Source: Chromatiales bacterium
GTDB taxonomy: Bacteria > Pseudomonadota > Gammaproteobacteria > Steroidobacterales > GCA-2729495
Length of the DNA stretch: 64,000 nt
NCBI GenBank assembly: GCA_016789885.1
Contig: JAEUPZ010000010.1
Span: forward strand, 1 to 64,000
Direction of reading: 5' to 3'
Made by a program: the position numbers and the translations under genes. Each line of letters opens with the position of its first letter. Position 1 is the stretch's first letter. Positions 1 through 8,119 of the stretch are shown here, in pieces. Below the pieces are notes generated by a model. That model searched no databases, had not been told where the DNA came from, and saw nothing but the letters and a program-made list of their open reading frames with translations.

Positions 1-9
1 GTTTTTCGC

Positions 10-897
10 ATGTTTTCAGGCAGCATCGTCGCCCTCGTCACCCCGATGCGGCCTGATGGCGCCGTCGACTACGCGAGCCTCGAGCGGCTCGTCGACCTGC
101 ACGTCGCCGAGGGCACCGACGCTTTGGTCATCGCCGGCACCACCGGCGAGTCGGCCACCCTGACCCGCACCGAGCACGTCGAGGTCATCCGCGTGGCCGC
201 GGCCCGGGCGGCGGGGCGGGTTCCCGTCATCGCCGGCACCGGTTCCAACTCGACGGCCCAGACCATCGACCTGTCCCGGGCCGTCGCCAGCGCCCCCATC
301 GACGGGTACCTGGTGGTCACGCCGTACTACAACAAGCCCACCCAGGAGGGGCTGTACCAGCACTTCACGGCCGTGGCCGACGCCGTCGACAAGCCGGTCA
401 TCCTGTACAACGTGCCCGGCCGGACCGGCGTCGACCTGACGAACGAGACCGTCGGCCGGCTCGCCACGCACCCGGCCATCGTCGGCATCAAGGACGCCAC
501 CGGCGAGCTTACCCGGGTCGAAGACCTGCGGGCCCGCTGCGGTGACGACTTCATCCTGCTGTCCGGCGACGACGCCACCACCCGGGAGTTCATCCGCCTC
601 GGCGGGCGCGGCGTCATCTCCGTCACCGCCAACGTCTGCCCCGGCCTGATGGCCGAGATGTGCGAAGCGGCCCTGGCCGGCGACGCCGACCTGGCGGCCG
701 CCATCGACGCCCGGCTCGCCGCCCTCCATCGCGACCTCTTCGTCGAGTCGAACCCCATCCCCGTGAAATGGGCCCTGGCCCGCCTCGAACTGATTCCCGC
801 CGGCATCCGCCTGCCGCTGACGCCCCTCTCGGCCGGGGCCCAGCCCGTGGTCGAGGCCGCCATGCGCGCCGCCGGCCTGGTCTTCCCGGGTGCGTGA
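10..897 (+). CDS. dapA: 4-hydroxy-tetrahydrodipicolinate synthase
   Basis: Condenses pyruvate with aspartate semialdehyde, the first committed step of lysine/diaminopimelate synthesis in the cytoplasm. At 295 aa it has the normal family length for a TIM-barrel class I aldolase. Visible signatures are GTTGES at residues 43-48, the catalytic tyrosine Y133 in YNVPGRTG and the Schiff-base lysine K161 in GIKDATG. The ATG at 10 is the only sensible start, but the promoter lies outside the window. Its stop overlaps the GTG of the following lipoprotein gene, the same dapA-bamC order as in E. coli, so the two are probably co-translated. Confidence 0.97.
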   Translation: MFSGSIVALVTPMRPDGAVDYASLERLVDLHVAEGTDALVIAGTTGESATLTRTEHVEVIRVAAARAAGRVPVIAGTGSNSTAQTIDLSRAVASAPIDGYLVVTPYYNKPTQEGLYQHFTAVADAVDKPVILYNVPGRTGVDLTNETVGRLATHPAIVGIKDATGELTRVEDLRARCGDDFILLSGDDATTREFIRLGGRGVISVTANVCPGLMAEMCEAALAGDADLAAAIDARLAALHRDLFVESNPIPVKWALARLELIPAGIRLPLTPLSAGAQPVVEAAMRAAGLVFPGA

Positions 898-1261
898 GCT
901 GCTGCCTGCGACCGCCCGGGCGGTCCTGCTGCTGGCGCTCGCCGGCACGCTCGCCGGCTGCTTCTGGCGCCGGAATGATCCGGTCGACTGCCGGATGGTC
1001 CAGGAGTACCAGGAAAGCGGCTCTCTGACGCCGCTACAGACGCCCGACGGCCTGACCCGCACACCGAGTTCGCCCGTCCGCATCCCCGACGCAGCGGGTG
1101 CCTTCGACGAGAACACCGTCGGCTGCCTCGAGCGGCCCCCGAACTACTTCAACCGGCCGATCCCGGGCCAGCGCGGTGCCGAGGCCGCACCGCCGGAGGG
1201 GGCCGCCCCCGTCAACCCGCCGCCGCCCGCTGGCGAGGGCCCGGCCGGGCCGACGCCCTGA
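890..1261 (+). CDS. Short BamC-like outer-membrane lipoprotein
   Basis: A 123-aa lipoprotein: positively charged start, hydrophobic core and lipobox LAGC with C24 as the acylated cysteine. The GTG start overlaps the end of dapA by 8 bp, placing it where E. coli has bamC, a lipoprotein of the outer-membrane protein assembly machine. Residues about 45-55 (a PDGL element after an SL-PL run) recall the unstructured N-terminal lasso of BamC, but the two helix-grip domains of the usual ~340-aa protein are absent. The C-terminal third is proline/alanine-rich and probably disordered. Assignment as a reduced BamC is inferred from position and the short motif; otherwise it is an unknown lipoprotein. 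Confidence 0.7.
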   Translation: MRELLPATARAVLLLALAGTLAGCFWRRNDPVDCRMVQEYQESGSLTPLQTPDGLTRTPSSPVRIPDAAGAFDENTVGCLERPPNYFNRPIPGQRGAEAAPPEGAAPVNPPPPAGEGPAGPTP

Positions 1262-1377
1262 CCTGGGGCGGGACCCTCGGCGGCACGCGGCCGGTCTGAT
1301 CGGCCCGCTTTCCCGCCCGGCCCGCGCTGCCTGCCCTTGTCCCGGGGCGGCGCGTCCGCTACGGTGTCGCGCCTTAC

Positions 1378-1470
<93 letters not shown>

Positions 1471-1475
1471 AAAAA

Positions 1476-1500
1476 GCAGGGCCCCCTCGTGGGGCCCTGC
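1476..1500 (+). terminator. Rho-independent terminator of tRNA-Ser
   Basis: Perfect 10-bp stem GCAGGGCCCC/GGGGCCCTGC (1476-1485 and 1491-1500) with a 5-nt loop, followed by TTCTTTCT. It begins 8 nt after the tRNA CCA end. Confidence 0.85.
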
Positions 1501-1548
1501 TTCTTTCTGGGGGACAGGGTTGGCGATTCCAGAACCCATCGCTTCGAC

Positions 1549-1709
1549 AAATTTGCAGAGCAAATTTGGACGGCCGAAGGCCGCCCCGAAGGGGCGAGGC
1601 GCGGTACCCCGCGCCGAGTCACTAATTTGCAGAGCAAATCTGGACGGCCGAAGGCCGCCCCGGCGGGGTGAGCGCGCGTACCCGCGCGCGAATCAATCCC
1701 ACCCTCTCC
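1549..1709 (+). repeat. Two tandem multi-hairpin units ending in a tRNA-Ser 3' remnant
   Basis: The 345 bp between the tRNA and the next gene have no credible ORF but hold two ~75-bp units (from 1549 and 1624). Each unit is four consecutive hairpins: AAATTTGC-AGA-GCAAATTT (1549-1567; shorter at 1625-1639), CGGCC-GAA-GGCCG (1571-1583; 1645-1657), CCCC-3nt-GGGG (1584-1594; 1658-1668) and a GC-rich stem closed by loop TACC (1598-1615 GGCGCGG/CCGCGCC; 1672-1689 GCGCGCG/CGCGCGC). The last stem differs in sequence between copies but stays paired around the same loop. At 1696-1709 a 14-bp exact copy of the tRNA-Ser T-arm/acceptor sequence (as at 1451-1464) ends the array. Function unknown; a mobile REP-like or RNA-level element is possible. 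Confidence 0.75.
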
Positions 1710-1813
1710 ACCGGAAGGGAATCGCCCCCTATCGGGGCCTGTCGTCACCCATCCCTCGTAGCGCGATCGTTGGACTATTGTGGGGGTCAGTTCCGCAGAG
1801 CTGGTGAATCCTC

Positions 1814-2212
1814 GTGGCAGCTGCCTTGCGATTCGCGTACTGCTTTCTGGAGTCGCTCTTCCGGAGAGTGAGAGATGACGGCTTTTCATCCGAAAAGGCG
1901 CTGGTAGTCCTGGGCTGCTCGCAGATTGCCGCTGCCTTCTCCGTTGCCAATGCTCTGCTGTTGGCGGGCGCTCGCCGGACGCCACTCGACTTCGGTGCTG
2001 CGGTCGCGATGGGCATCGGGCTGCTGGTTGTTGTTTTCAACTATGTGGTGATCTCCGGCGGCGGTGGCCTCGACGGATATCGGCGCGCGTACGAGGAGCT
2101 CCCGGCCGGAAGAAGGGCCTGGGGTGGAGCGGTGGTCATCATCTTCTCAGTCGCTGCAGTCGTGGGCTGCATCGTCACCGGCAGCATGGTCGCCAACCTG
2201 AGCCGACATTAG
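1814..2212 (+). CDS. Hypothetical membrane protein, three predicted TM helices
   Basis: A 132-aa protein not recognised as any family. Hydrophobic stretches at about residues 28-50, 62-82 and 103-126 suggest three membrane segments, with a charged basic N-terminus (FRRVRDDGF) on the cytoplasmic side. The GTG at 1814 is the start in this frame; no strong ribosome-binding site is seen. Base composition is lower in GC than neighbouring genes, and it follows the tRNA-linked repeat array, so it could be part of a small acquired segment. No function is assigned. Confidence 0.6.
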   Translation: MAAALRFAYCFLESLFRRVRDDGFSSEKALVVLGCSQIAAAFSVANALLLAGARRTPLDFGAAVAMGIGLLVVVFNYVVISGGGGLDGYRRAYEELPAGRRAWGGAVVIIFSVAAVVGCIVTGSMVANLSRH

Positions 2213-2359
2213 CTTCGCGTTTCGCTCCCGTTCCCACGTCCCTGGGGTGAGCCACTCTGGTCGGTAGCTGAGCGACGCGCCGCGCCCTCCCGCCGTCGCG
2301 GCCTCGGCGCCCCGGCGACACCGTGCGTTCCCCCGGCCTCGCCGGGTGATAATGCCCGC

Positions 2360-2833
2360 ATGCGCCTGCGCGACGGCAGCCCCTGGACGGTGGAGCAGGT
2401 CACCCGGTACCTGAGGGACGCGCCAGTGCCCATCCGTCTCGCCTGCCTCGGTGCGGGTGGTGCGCCGCTGGTCTGTTCGCTCTGGTATCTGTTCGACGGC
2501 GAGGCGCTCTGGTGCGCCAGCCAGGCCGATGCCGTCGTCCTGCGCAGGCTCGGCGCCGATCCCCGGGTGGGCTTCGAGGTGGCGGGCGACGCCCCGCCCT
2601 ACAAGGGCGTGCGTGGGCAGGGCCGGGCTGAGCTCCGGCCGGGGGACGGCGTCCGGGTCCTGACCGGACTGCTCGATCGCTACCAGGGGGGCCGGGACAC
2701 GCCGCTTGCCCGCTGGCTGCTGGCCCGGGCCGAGCGGGAGGTCGCGATGCGCATCGACATCGACTGGCTGACTGCCTGGGACTATTCGGCCCGCATGGCG
2801 CCAGCTGCCAAGCCGCGGAGTGCGCCCCCGTGA
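2360..2833 (+). CDS. Pyridoxamine 5'-phosphate oxidase-family (FMN-binding) protein
   Basis: A 157-aa split-barrel flavin-binding protein of the PPOX superfamily. The pattern IRLACLGAGGAPLVCSLWYLFDGEALWCAS (about residues 25-54) is the usual first beta-hairpins of the barrel, followed by V-hxxLGADPRVGFEVAGD (residues 59-77), where FMN phosphate contacts normally lie, and YKGVRGQGRAEL (81-92). Family members are general-stress or F420/FMN-dependent reductases; the substrate cannot be read from sequence. Its TGA overlaps the ATG of the downstream GST gene (TGATG), so the two form a coupled pair. Confidence 0.8.
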   Translation: MRLRDGSPWTVEQVTRYLRDAPVPIRLACLGAGGAPLVCSLWYLFDGEALWCASQADAVVLRRLGADPRVGFEVAGDAPPYKGVRGQGRAELRPGDGVRVLTGLLDRYQGGRDTPLARWLLARAEREVAMRIDIDWLTAWDYSARMAPAAKPRSAPP

Positions 2834-3444
2834 TGACGCTCTACGAATTCGCCCCGTCGGGCAACTGCCACAAGGTCCGGCTGATGCTGTCGCTGCTGGG
2901 CCTGGCCTGGCGAAGCGTCGCGGTGAATGGCCGCGATCGCGAGCAGAAAAGCGCCGCGTTCCTCGCGCTCAATCCGTTTGGCCAGGTACCGGTGCTCGTC
3001 GACGGCACCGTCACGGTACGGGACAGCCAGTCGATCCTCGTGTACCTGGCCCGCCGCTACGGTGGCGAGCAGTGGCTGCCCGGCGAGCCGGCGGCCATGG
3101 CCGAAGTCATCGCCTGGCTGTCGGTGGCGAGCTACGAGGTCTGGCAGGGTCCCGCGATGGTGCGGGCATTCCACAAGTTCGGGCGCGAGGTCGACCTGGC
3201 CCGGGCCACCGCGCTGATGACCGATCTCTTCGCGGTGCTCGAGCAGCGGCTGGCGTCACAGCCGTGGCTCGCCCTCGACCGGCCCACCATTGCCGACATC
3301 GCGGTCTACCCCTATGTGGCGCTGGTACCGGAGGGGCACGTCGATCTCGCGCCGTGGCCCGCCCTGGTCCGCTGGCTGGGCCGGGTGCAGGCCCTGCCGG
3401 GGTACGTCGGCATGCCGGGGATGGCCGTCACGGCCAGTCCGTAG
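2833..3444 (+). CDS. Glutathione S-transferase
   Basis: A 203-aa cytosolic GST. The N-terminal thioredoxin-like domain carries NPFGQVPVL (cis-proline loop) and DSQSIL (glutathione gamma-glutamyl contact), followed by an all-helical domain ending in the N-capping motif PTIADIAVYPY. The likely catalytic residue is a serine in the FAPSGNC region near the N-terminus. Start chosen at ATG 2833, which overlaps the previous stop; GTG 2830 is one codon upstream. Probably conjugates or reduces electrophiles; the physiological substrate is unknown. Confidence 0.88.
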   Translation: MTLYEFAPSGNCHKVRLMLSLLGLAWRSVAVNGRDREQKSAAFLALNPFGQVPVLVDGTVTVRDSQSILVYLARRYGGEQWLPGEPAAMAEVIAWLSVASYEVWQGPAMVRAFHKFGREVDLARATALMTDLFAVLEQRLASQPWLALDRPTIADIAVYPYVALVPEGHVDLAPWPALVRWLGRVQALPGYVGMPGMAVTASP

Positions 3445-3540
3445 CGCTGGACAGCGGCCGCCGGGCCGCGATCATCCGCGGTCGCCCCGGTTACCTGCGC
3501 CGCAGGGGCCGGTGGCCGGCGGTGCGGTCGAAGAGCCGGC

Positions 3541-3666
3541 TCAACCGCCGGTGGGGCCCTGGGGCTCGTCCTTCTTCTGCTGCCGGCGCTGCTGCTTTTC
3601 TTCGCGCTTCTTCTTCGCGGCCAGCTCGCGTTGCTTCTTCTGCTGGGAGTAGTTGGGTTTCGCCAC
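3541..3666 (-). CDS. Small basic lysine/glutamine-rich protein
   Basis: A 41-aa protein starting at GTG 3666, preceded by AAGGAA at good spacing. The sequence begins (M)AKPNYSQQKKQRELAAKK and continues as a charged amphipathic helix rich in K, R, E and Q. Very short proteins with an AKPNY(S/F) start and the same composition recur in gammaproteobacteria, but their role is not known to me; the charge suggests nucleic-acid or ribosome binding. An in-frame extension up to 3756 is rejected because the ribosome-binding site and conserved start lie at 3666. Confidence 0.7.
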   Translation of the reverse strand: MAKPNYSQQKKQRELAAKKKREEKQQRRQQKKDEPQGPTGG

Positions 3667-3889
3667 GGGCTTTCCTTGTGTTCGCGCCGAAACGGGAAGC
3701 CTAAACCTTCGCGCGCCGGCGGGATAGGCGGATGGTGCCCTGCGCTGGCGCGGCACGATGTGGCGGCGGGAGAGGGCTTGTGAGGCCGGCGGACCGTATC
3801 GCGCTCATTTCTGCACCGCGAGGATGGGTGTCGGCCGACGGCTCCACGGCGCGGTATATTCCCCTCCGTCTGCTGTCCGAGGAGCCCCC

Positions 3890-4210
3890 GTGAACGACCC
3901 GCACGACCCCTCTGCGGTGATGCTGCCCCGCCAGACGAAGGGCAAGCGGCCGCAGTTCTTCGACGACCCGGCCATCGACCAGGTCATGACCTTCGTGGTC
4001 GAGCTCGCGACCGAGCTCGCGGTGGTGCGGACCCGGCTCGATACCGTCGAGCGGCTCCTCGACGAGCACGGCAGCGTGACCCGGGCCGCCATCGATGCGT
4101 ACGAGGCCGGCCCGGGCGTCGAGGCCGAGCGCGACGCCTGGCTCGCCGGGTATTTCCGCCGGGTGCTGCGGATGCACGCCGGCGAGGCGCCCGGCCCGAT
4201 CGAAAGCTGA
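3890..4210 (+). CDS. Hypothetical protein, probable coiled coil
   Basis: A 106-aa protein of unknown family. The GTG at 3890 is preceded by GGAG at 3880-3883. Residues about 40-70 (MTFVVELATELAVVRTRLDTVERLLDEHG) form a heptad-rich helix likely to self-associate. It lies 13 bp upstream of a methyltransferase gene on the same strand, so an operon is likely. The longer frame from 3758 lacks a ribosome-binding site and its N-terminus looks non-coding. Confidence 0.65.
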   Translation: MNDPHDPSAVMLPRQTKGKRPQFFDDPAIDQVMTFVVELATELAVVRTRLDTVERLLDEHGSVTRAAIDAYEAGPGVEAERDAWLAGYFRRVLRMHAGEAPGPIES

Positions 4211-4223
4211 TGGAGTAGCCGCC

Positions 4224-5420
4224 ATGGCAGCGAGGCTCGAGGAATCACCCGCCGGGAACATCGAGGCCCTGTACCGGCCGACCCACGACGAACGTGCCCG
4301 GCAACGGGCCGTGAGCATGCTGCGCAAGCACGCCATCATCGACCTGCGCGAGGCGATGCGTGCGGACTACGAGGCGCGGGTGGCGCCGGCCCTTGGGGGC
4401 CAGGGGCAGCCGCGGGGTGGCTGGAAGGCCATCGAGGCCGCCATGTGCCCGCGCCCGTCGTACCGCTTCTACAGCACGGTCCGCTACAACGCCCAGGAGA
4501 TGTGCTACCTGGCCGTGCAGCCGGCCATCGAGCGGGCGCTGCCGGCCATGATCGATGTCGCCCGCGACCTGGCCCGGCGCTGCCCGGCGGGCGGGTCGCT
4601 CACCCTCGATCCGGGCCTCGCGATGCCGCGCTACTCGCAGGCCCTCGACGTTCATCTCACGCCGGGCTGGGTCTACCGGGAGTACGTGCCCGACGACGTT
4701 GCCCAGGGCGCGGTGGTCAGTTTCGGCGGCAAGGTCTTCACCGGCCAGCACCCGTACCGGCGCAACCGGGGGGCCGTGGCCGAGTCCATCGGCTACTGGG
4801 TACGGCAGCGCTTCCCGTCGCTGCGGCCCCGGCGCCTGCTCGATATCGGCACCACGTCGGGGGGCAACCTGTTCCCCCACGTCGCCACGTTCCCCGAGGC
4901 CGAGGCCCACGGTATCGACATCTCGGCGCCCGTGCTGCGCTTCGGCCACGCGATTGCGCAGCACGCGGGACTGCCCGTGCACTTCAGCCAGCAGAACGCC
5001 GAACGCACCAGTTTTCCCGACGGACATTTCGACCTGATCGTCTCGAGCTTCTTCTTCCACGAGATTCCCCTGCGGAGCACCCGCGCCGTGCTCCGCGAGT
5101 GCCATCGCCTGCTGGCGCCGGGTGGCGTCATGGTGCACATGGAGCTGCCCGACGAGGCCTCCATGAGCGACTACGGCAACTTCTTCTGGAACTGGGACAC
5201 GCGGAACAACAACGAGCCCTGGTATACGGCCTACCGCGAACAGGACCCGCTGGCGCTCTGCGCCGGGGCGGGCTTTGGCGCTGCGGACTGCTTCAAGCTG
5301 CTGATCCCCGACCTGCAGTCCTTCGGGGCCGACCGCTACGCGCGGTTCATGCGCGGCGAGATCGCTGCGCCGCCCCACGGTGGCGGTGGCTGGTTCGTGT
5401 TCGGCGCGCAGAAGCGCTGA
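4224..5420 (+). CDS. Class I SAM-dependent methyltransferase with N-terminal extension
   Basis: A 398-aa protein. Residues about 205-320 form a Rossmann methyltransferase core: motif I LLDIGTTSGGN, the acidic end of beta-2 (HGIDIS), motif II-like FPDGHFDLIVSSFFFHEI, and LAPGGVMVHMELP after helix D. The first ~190 residues are an extra domain of unknown function, including a YRFYSTVRYNAQEM segment. The ATG at 4224 sits shortly after the stop of the upstream coiled-coil gene. Substrate unknown; a natural-product or small-molecule methyltransferase is plausible. Confidence 0.8.
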   Translation: MAARLEESPAGNIEALYRPTHDERARQRAVSMLRKHAIIDLREAMRADYEARVAPALGGQGQPRGGWKAIEAAMCPRPSYRFYSTVRYNAQEMCYLAVQPAIERALPAMIDVARDLARRCPAGGSLTLDPGLAMPRYSQALDVHLTPGWVYREYVPDDVAQGAVVSFGGKVFTGQHPYRRNRGAVAESIGYWVRQRFPSLRPRRLLDIGTTSGGNLFPHVATFPEAEAHGIDISAPVLRFGHAIAQHAGLPVHFSQQNAERTSFPDGHFDLIVSSFFFHEIPLRSTRAVLRECHRLLAPGGVMVHMELPDEASMSDYGNFFWNWDTRNNNEPWYTAYREQDPLALCAGAGFGAADCFKLLIPDLQSFGADRYARFMRGEIAAPPHGGGGWFVFGAQKR

Positions 5421-5550
5421 GCGGCTGCCCACGCGGCGGGACGCGGGGCCCGCAGGGCGTCGTGAGACCCGTGCGCTTGCTCCTGTCGGTAACGCCGGCA
5501 CGCGCCAGGCCGTAGACTGCCCTGGTAGCGTCAGCAGTCCCGCCGTCACC

Positions 5551-6237
5551 ATGCCCAGCCGCCGCCGAGCCACCGCCGCTGTCACCGACCACCGCACCCG
5601 CGTGGGCCAGCAGCGCCGCGAGCGCACGCGGGCGCGAATCCTTGCCGCGGCGCTGGAAGTCTTCGCCGAGCGGGGCACCGAGGCGCCGGTGATCGACGAC
5701 TTCATCCGGGCCGCGGGCATTGCCCGGGGCACCTTCTACACGTACTTCCGCACGACGGCCGAACTGCTGGTGGCCGCGTCGGCCGACCTCGAGGATCGGC
5801 TGATGGTGGCCATCGAGGCCGCCCTGGCGGGTCGCACCGATCCCGTCGAGCGGCTCGCCACGGGTACGCGCCTGTGGCTCCGCCGGGCGCGGGACGACCG
5901 GGTGCTCTGCGGGTTCGTCATCCGCAGCCAGCTGCGGGGGCGCCTGGTGGAGGAGACCCTCGTCAAGGACCTGCGGGCGGGCCACCGCCGGGGGGCCTTC
6001 CGCATAGGCACCGTCGCCGTGGCCCGGGATCTCGTGGTCGGCACGATCCGCGAGGCCATGGCCCGCATGCTGGCGGGCCCGGTACCGCGCGCCTACCCGG
6101 ACCAGGTCGCTGCGGCGATCCTGCAGGGGCTGGGGACCGGCGGCCGGGACATCCGCCGGCTGCTGGCAATGCCGGTGCCGGTGCTGACGGGCGAGGGCAG
6201 CGCCGCGACCGCTAAGGGGCCATCGTCTCCGGCGTGA
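5551..6237 (+). CDS. TetR/AcrR-family transcriptional regulator
   Basis: A 228-aa regulator with an N-terminal TetR helix-turn-helix: RRERTRARILAAALEVFAERG (about residues 22-42), then VIDDFIRAAGIARGTFYTYF with the classic GTFYxYF recognition-helix end. The C-terminal ligand domain is diverged, so the inducer is unknown. Start chosen at ATG 5551; the frame upstream runs antisense-like through the end of the methyltransferase. Its 3' end overlaps the convergent sulfatase gene by 26 bp, but regulation of that gene is not demonstrated. Confidence 0.88.
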   Translation: MPSRRRATAAVTDHRTRVGQQRRERTRARILAAALEVFAERGTEAPVIDDFIRAAGIARGTFYTYFRTTAELLVAASADLEDRLMVAIEAALAGRTDPVERLATGTRLWLRRARDDRVLCGFVIRSQLRGRLVEETLVKDLRAGHRRGAFRIGTVAVARDLVVGTIREAMARMLAGPVPRAYPDQVAAAILQGLGTGGRDIRRLLAMPVPVLTGEGSAATAKGPSSPA

Positions 6238-8008
6238 TCTCCCACCCGGCCTCGATGCCCCCGGGCAGCATCTGGCCGCGGTCCTCGCCCACCTCGCCGT
6301 CGATCAGGCGGTTCAGCTTCGCATTCATCGCCAGCAGCAATTCGCCGTGGCGACGGCGGTCGGTGGCGAGGTTCTGCATCTCCAGCGGGTCGGCCTGCCG
6401 GTCGTACAGCTCAACGTCGTTCTGACGGTACAGCTGCTCGAGGGTCGTCGGGCGGTTGTGTTCCTTCGGCGAGAAGTAGCGGGTGAAGGCGTAACGTCCG
6501 TCGAAGACCGAGCGCACGGCACCCCGCTTGCGCAGGTCGGGCGCGAAGCCCGCTGACCGCAGCTCCTTCGGGTTGCCACCCTGCTGGATCCACCGGACGG
6601 CCTTGTACAGGTAGTCGCCGTCGAGGTACGCGAACATGTTGTAGTTGAACAGCGCCCCCTCGCGCACCGCATTGACTTCGGCCCCCTCGGGGTCCGGCAG
6701 CAGCGCGCCGAGGTCCTTGCCCGGCAGTTCACGGGTGATCTCCCGGCGGCGTTGCCCGTTGACGCCGGTGAAGGCCACCAGCGTCGGCGCGAGGTCCACG
6801 TGGGAGGTCAGCGCCCGGCAGCTCCGGTCGCCGGGGAACGCCGGGTGGGCGATGACCAGCGGCACGTTGTTCTGCTCGCGGTAGCCGACGGCGCCCTTGG
6901 CGTGGAGCCGGTGGGCCCCGTCCATGTCACCGTGGTCGGCCGTGAGCACGATGATGGTGCGGTCGGTCAGGCCGGCGGCATCGAGCTCGTCGAGCAGCGT
7001 GCCGACGTTGCGGTCGGCGTCGCGCAGGCAGTTGAGGTAGTAGTTGTGCCGGCGCTTCCAGCGCTCGGGCTCGTCGGGGATCTCGCCGACGAGGGCGTCG
7101 TGGGAGCGCAGGAAGTCGCGGTGTGCCGGCGGCCGGCCCGGGGCGTCGAGGGCTTGCCCGTGATTTGGCGGCAGGTCGAAGCTCCACTGCTTCGCATAGA
7201 GAGGGTCGACGGGGTCGCGCGCCACGTGGGTCAGCCCGCGGGCCTGGTGGACCGGCGTGCCCGGGGCGTCGGTGTCGTAGAACATGACGTCGTGCGGGTT
7301 CACCAGGTTCACAGCCAGGAACCAGGGCTTGCCGGCGGCCGCAAGCTCGCGGCCCTTGCCGCGGAGCCAGCTGCCGGCCATGGCCGTGATGACGCCGTCG
7401 TGCCGGTAGCCGCCCTGGGTGTGGGCGATGATGTCGCCGATGCCGAAGTAGTCGGAGAAGCCGTACTCCTCCATCTCGGCCGTGAAGATCTTCGTCGGCG
7501 TGCCCAGCGTGTTGACCGTTTCGAAGTCCTTGGTCAGGTGCCACTTGCCCTTGTAGGCGGTGTAGTAGCCGGCGTCGCGGAGCATGTCGCCGACCGTGCG
7601 CATGTCCGGCGACAGGCTGCTGATCCAGGGGAAGTTGGTGTTGTCGAACATCCCCGTCTGCTGGATGTGGCGCCCCGTGTAGATGACCGACCGCGACGGC
7701 GTGCAGACGCACGAGCTGATGGTGTGGTTCGTGAAGGTGACGCCCCGCCGGGCGAGGCGCTCGTGGGCCGGCAGCGAGTAGCCGGCCGGCAGCTCGCCCG
7801 GGCGGAAGAACCGCTCCTGGTCCGTGAGGATGAACAGGATGTTCCAGGGGCCGGTGGGACTGCCGCTGGCAGGGCTTGCCGCTGGCCCTGGCGCCGTGGT
7901 GGCCTGGGCAGCCGGGGCAGCGAGGCCGGCCGCCATGGCCATCGCCCCGGTGGCGTGCAGCAGTTCCCGGCGGGTCAGGCTGGCGGGGCGTGAGTCAGCG
8001 TCGGACAT
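6212..8008 (-). CDS. Tat-exported arylsulfatase-family hydrolase
   Basis: A 598-aa sulfatase (alkaline-phosphatase superfamily). A Tat signal, TRRELLHATG followed by an alanine-rich hydrophobic stretch, occupies residues 12-36. The formylglycine signature CTPSR (C102-R106) supplies the catalytic nucleophile after maturation; D63 in LTDQE and the LTADHGD motif are calcium ligands. Start chosen at ATG 8008, with GGAG about 10 nt upstream, because the Tat motif then sits correctly; the frame extends to 8065. Expected to hydrolyse sulfate (or phosphonate) esters in the periplasm. No formylglycine-generating enzyme gene is seen in the window. Confidence 0.88.
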   Translation of the reverse strand: MSDADSRPASLTRRELLHATGAMAMAAGLAAPAAQATTAPGPAASPASGSPTGPWNILFILTDQERFFRPGELPAGYSLPAHERLARRGVTFTNHTISSCVCTPSRSVIYTGRHIQQTGMFDNTNFPWISSLSPDMRTVGDMLRDAGYYTAYKGKWHLTKDFETVNTLGTPTKIFTAEMEEYGFSDYFGIGDIIAHTQGGYRHDGVITAMAGSWLRGKGRELAAAGKPWFLAVNLVNPHDVMFYDTDAPGTPVHQARGLTHVARDPVDPLYAKQWSFDLPPNHGQALDAPGRPPAHRDFLRSHDALVGEIPDEPERWKRRHNYYLNCLRDADRNVGTLLDELDAAGLTDRTIIVLTADHGDMDGAHRLHAKGAVGYREQNNVPLVIAHPAFPGDRSCRALTSHVDLAPTLVAFTGVNGQRRREITRELPGKDLGALLPDPEGAEVNAVREGALFNYNMFAYLDGDYLYKAVRWIQQGGNPKELRSAGFAPDLRKRGAVRSVFDGRYAFTRYFSPKEHNRPTTLEQLYRQNDVELYDRQADPLEMQNLATDRRRHGELLLAMNAKLNRLIDGEVGEDRGQMLPGGIEAGWEITPETMAP

Positions 8009-8119
8009 GGCGGCTTCTCCGGAGGCGGATGCCGCACTGTTCGTCGAAATGACACAGATTGTCAATATGAGAACCGGCTTGCGGCCCGGGCGGGACGGTG
8101 CGCCCCGGGCGCCGCCCGG

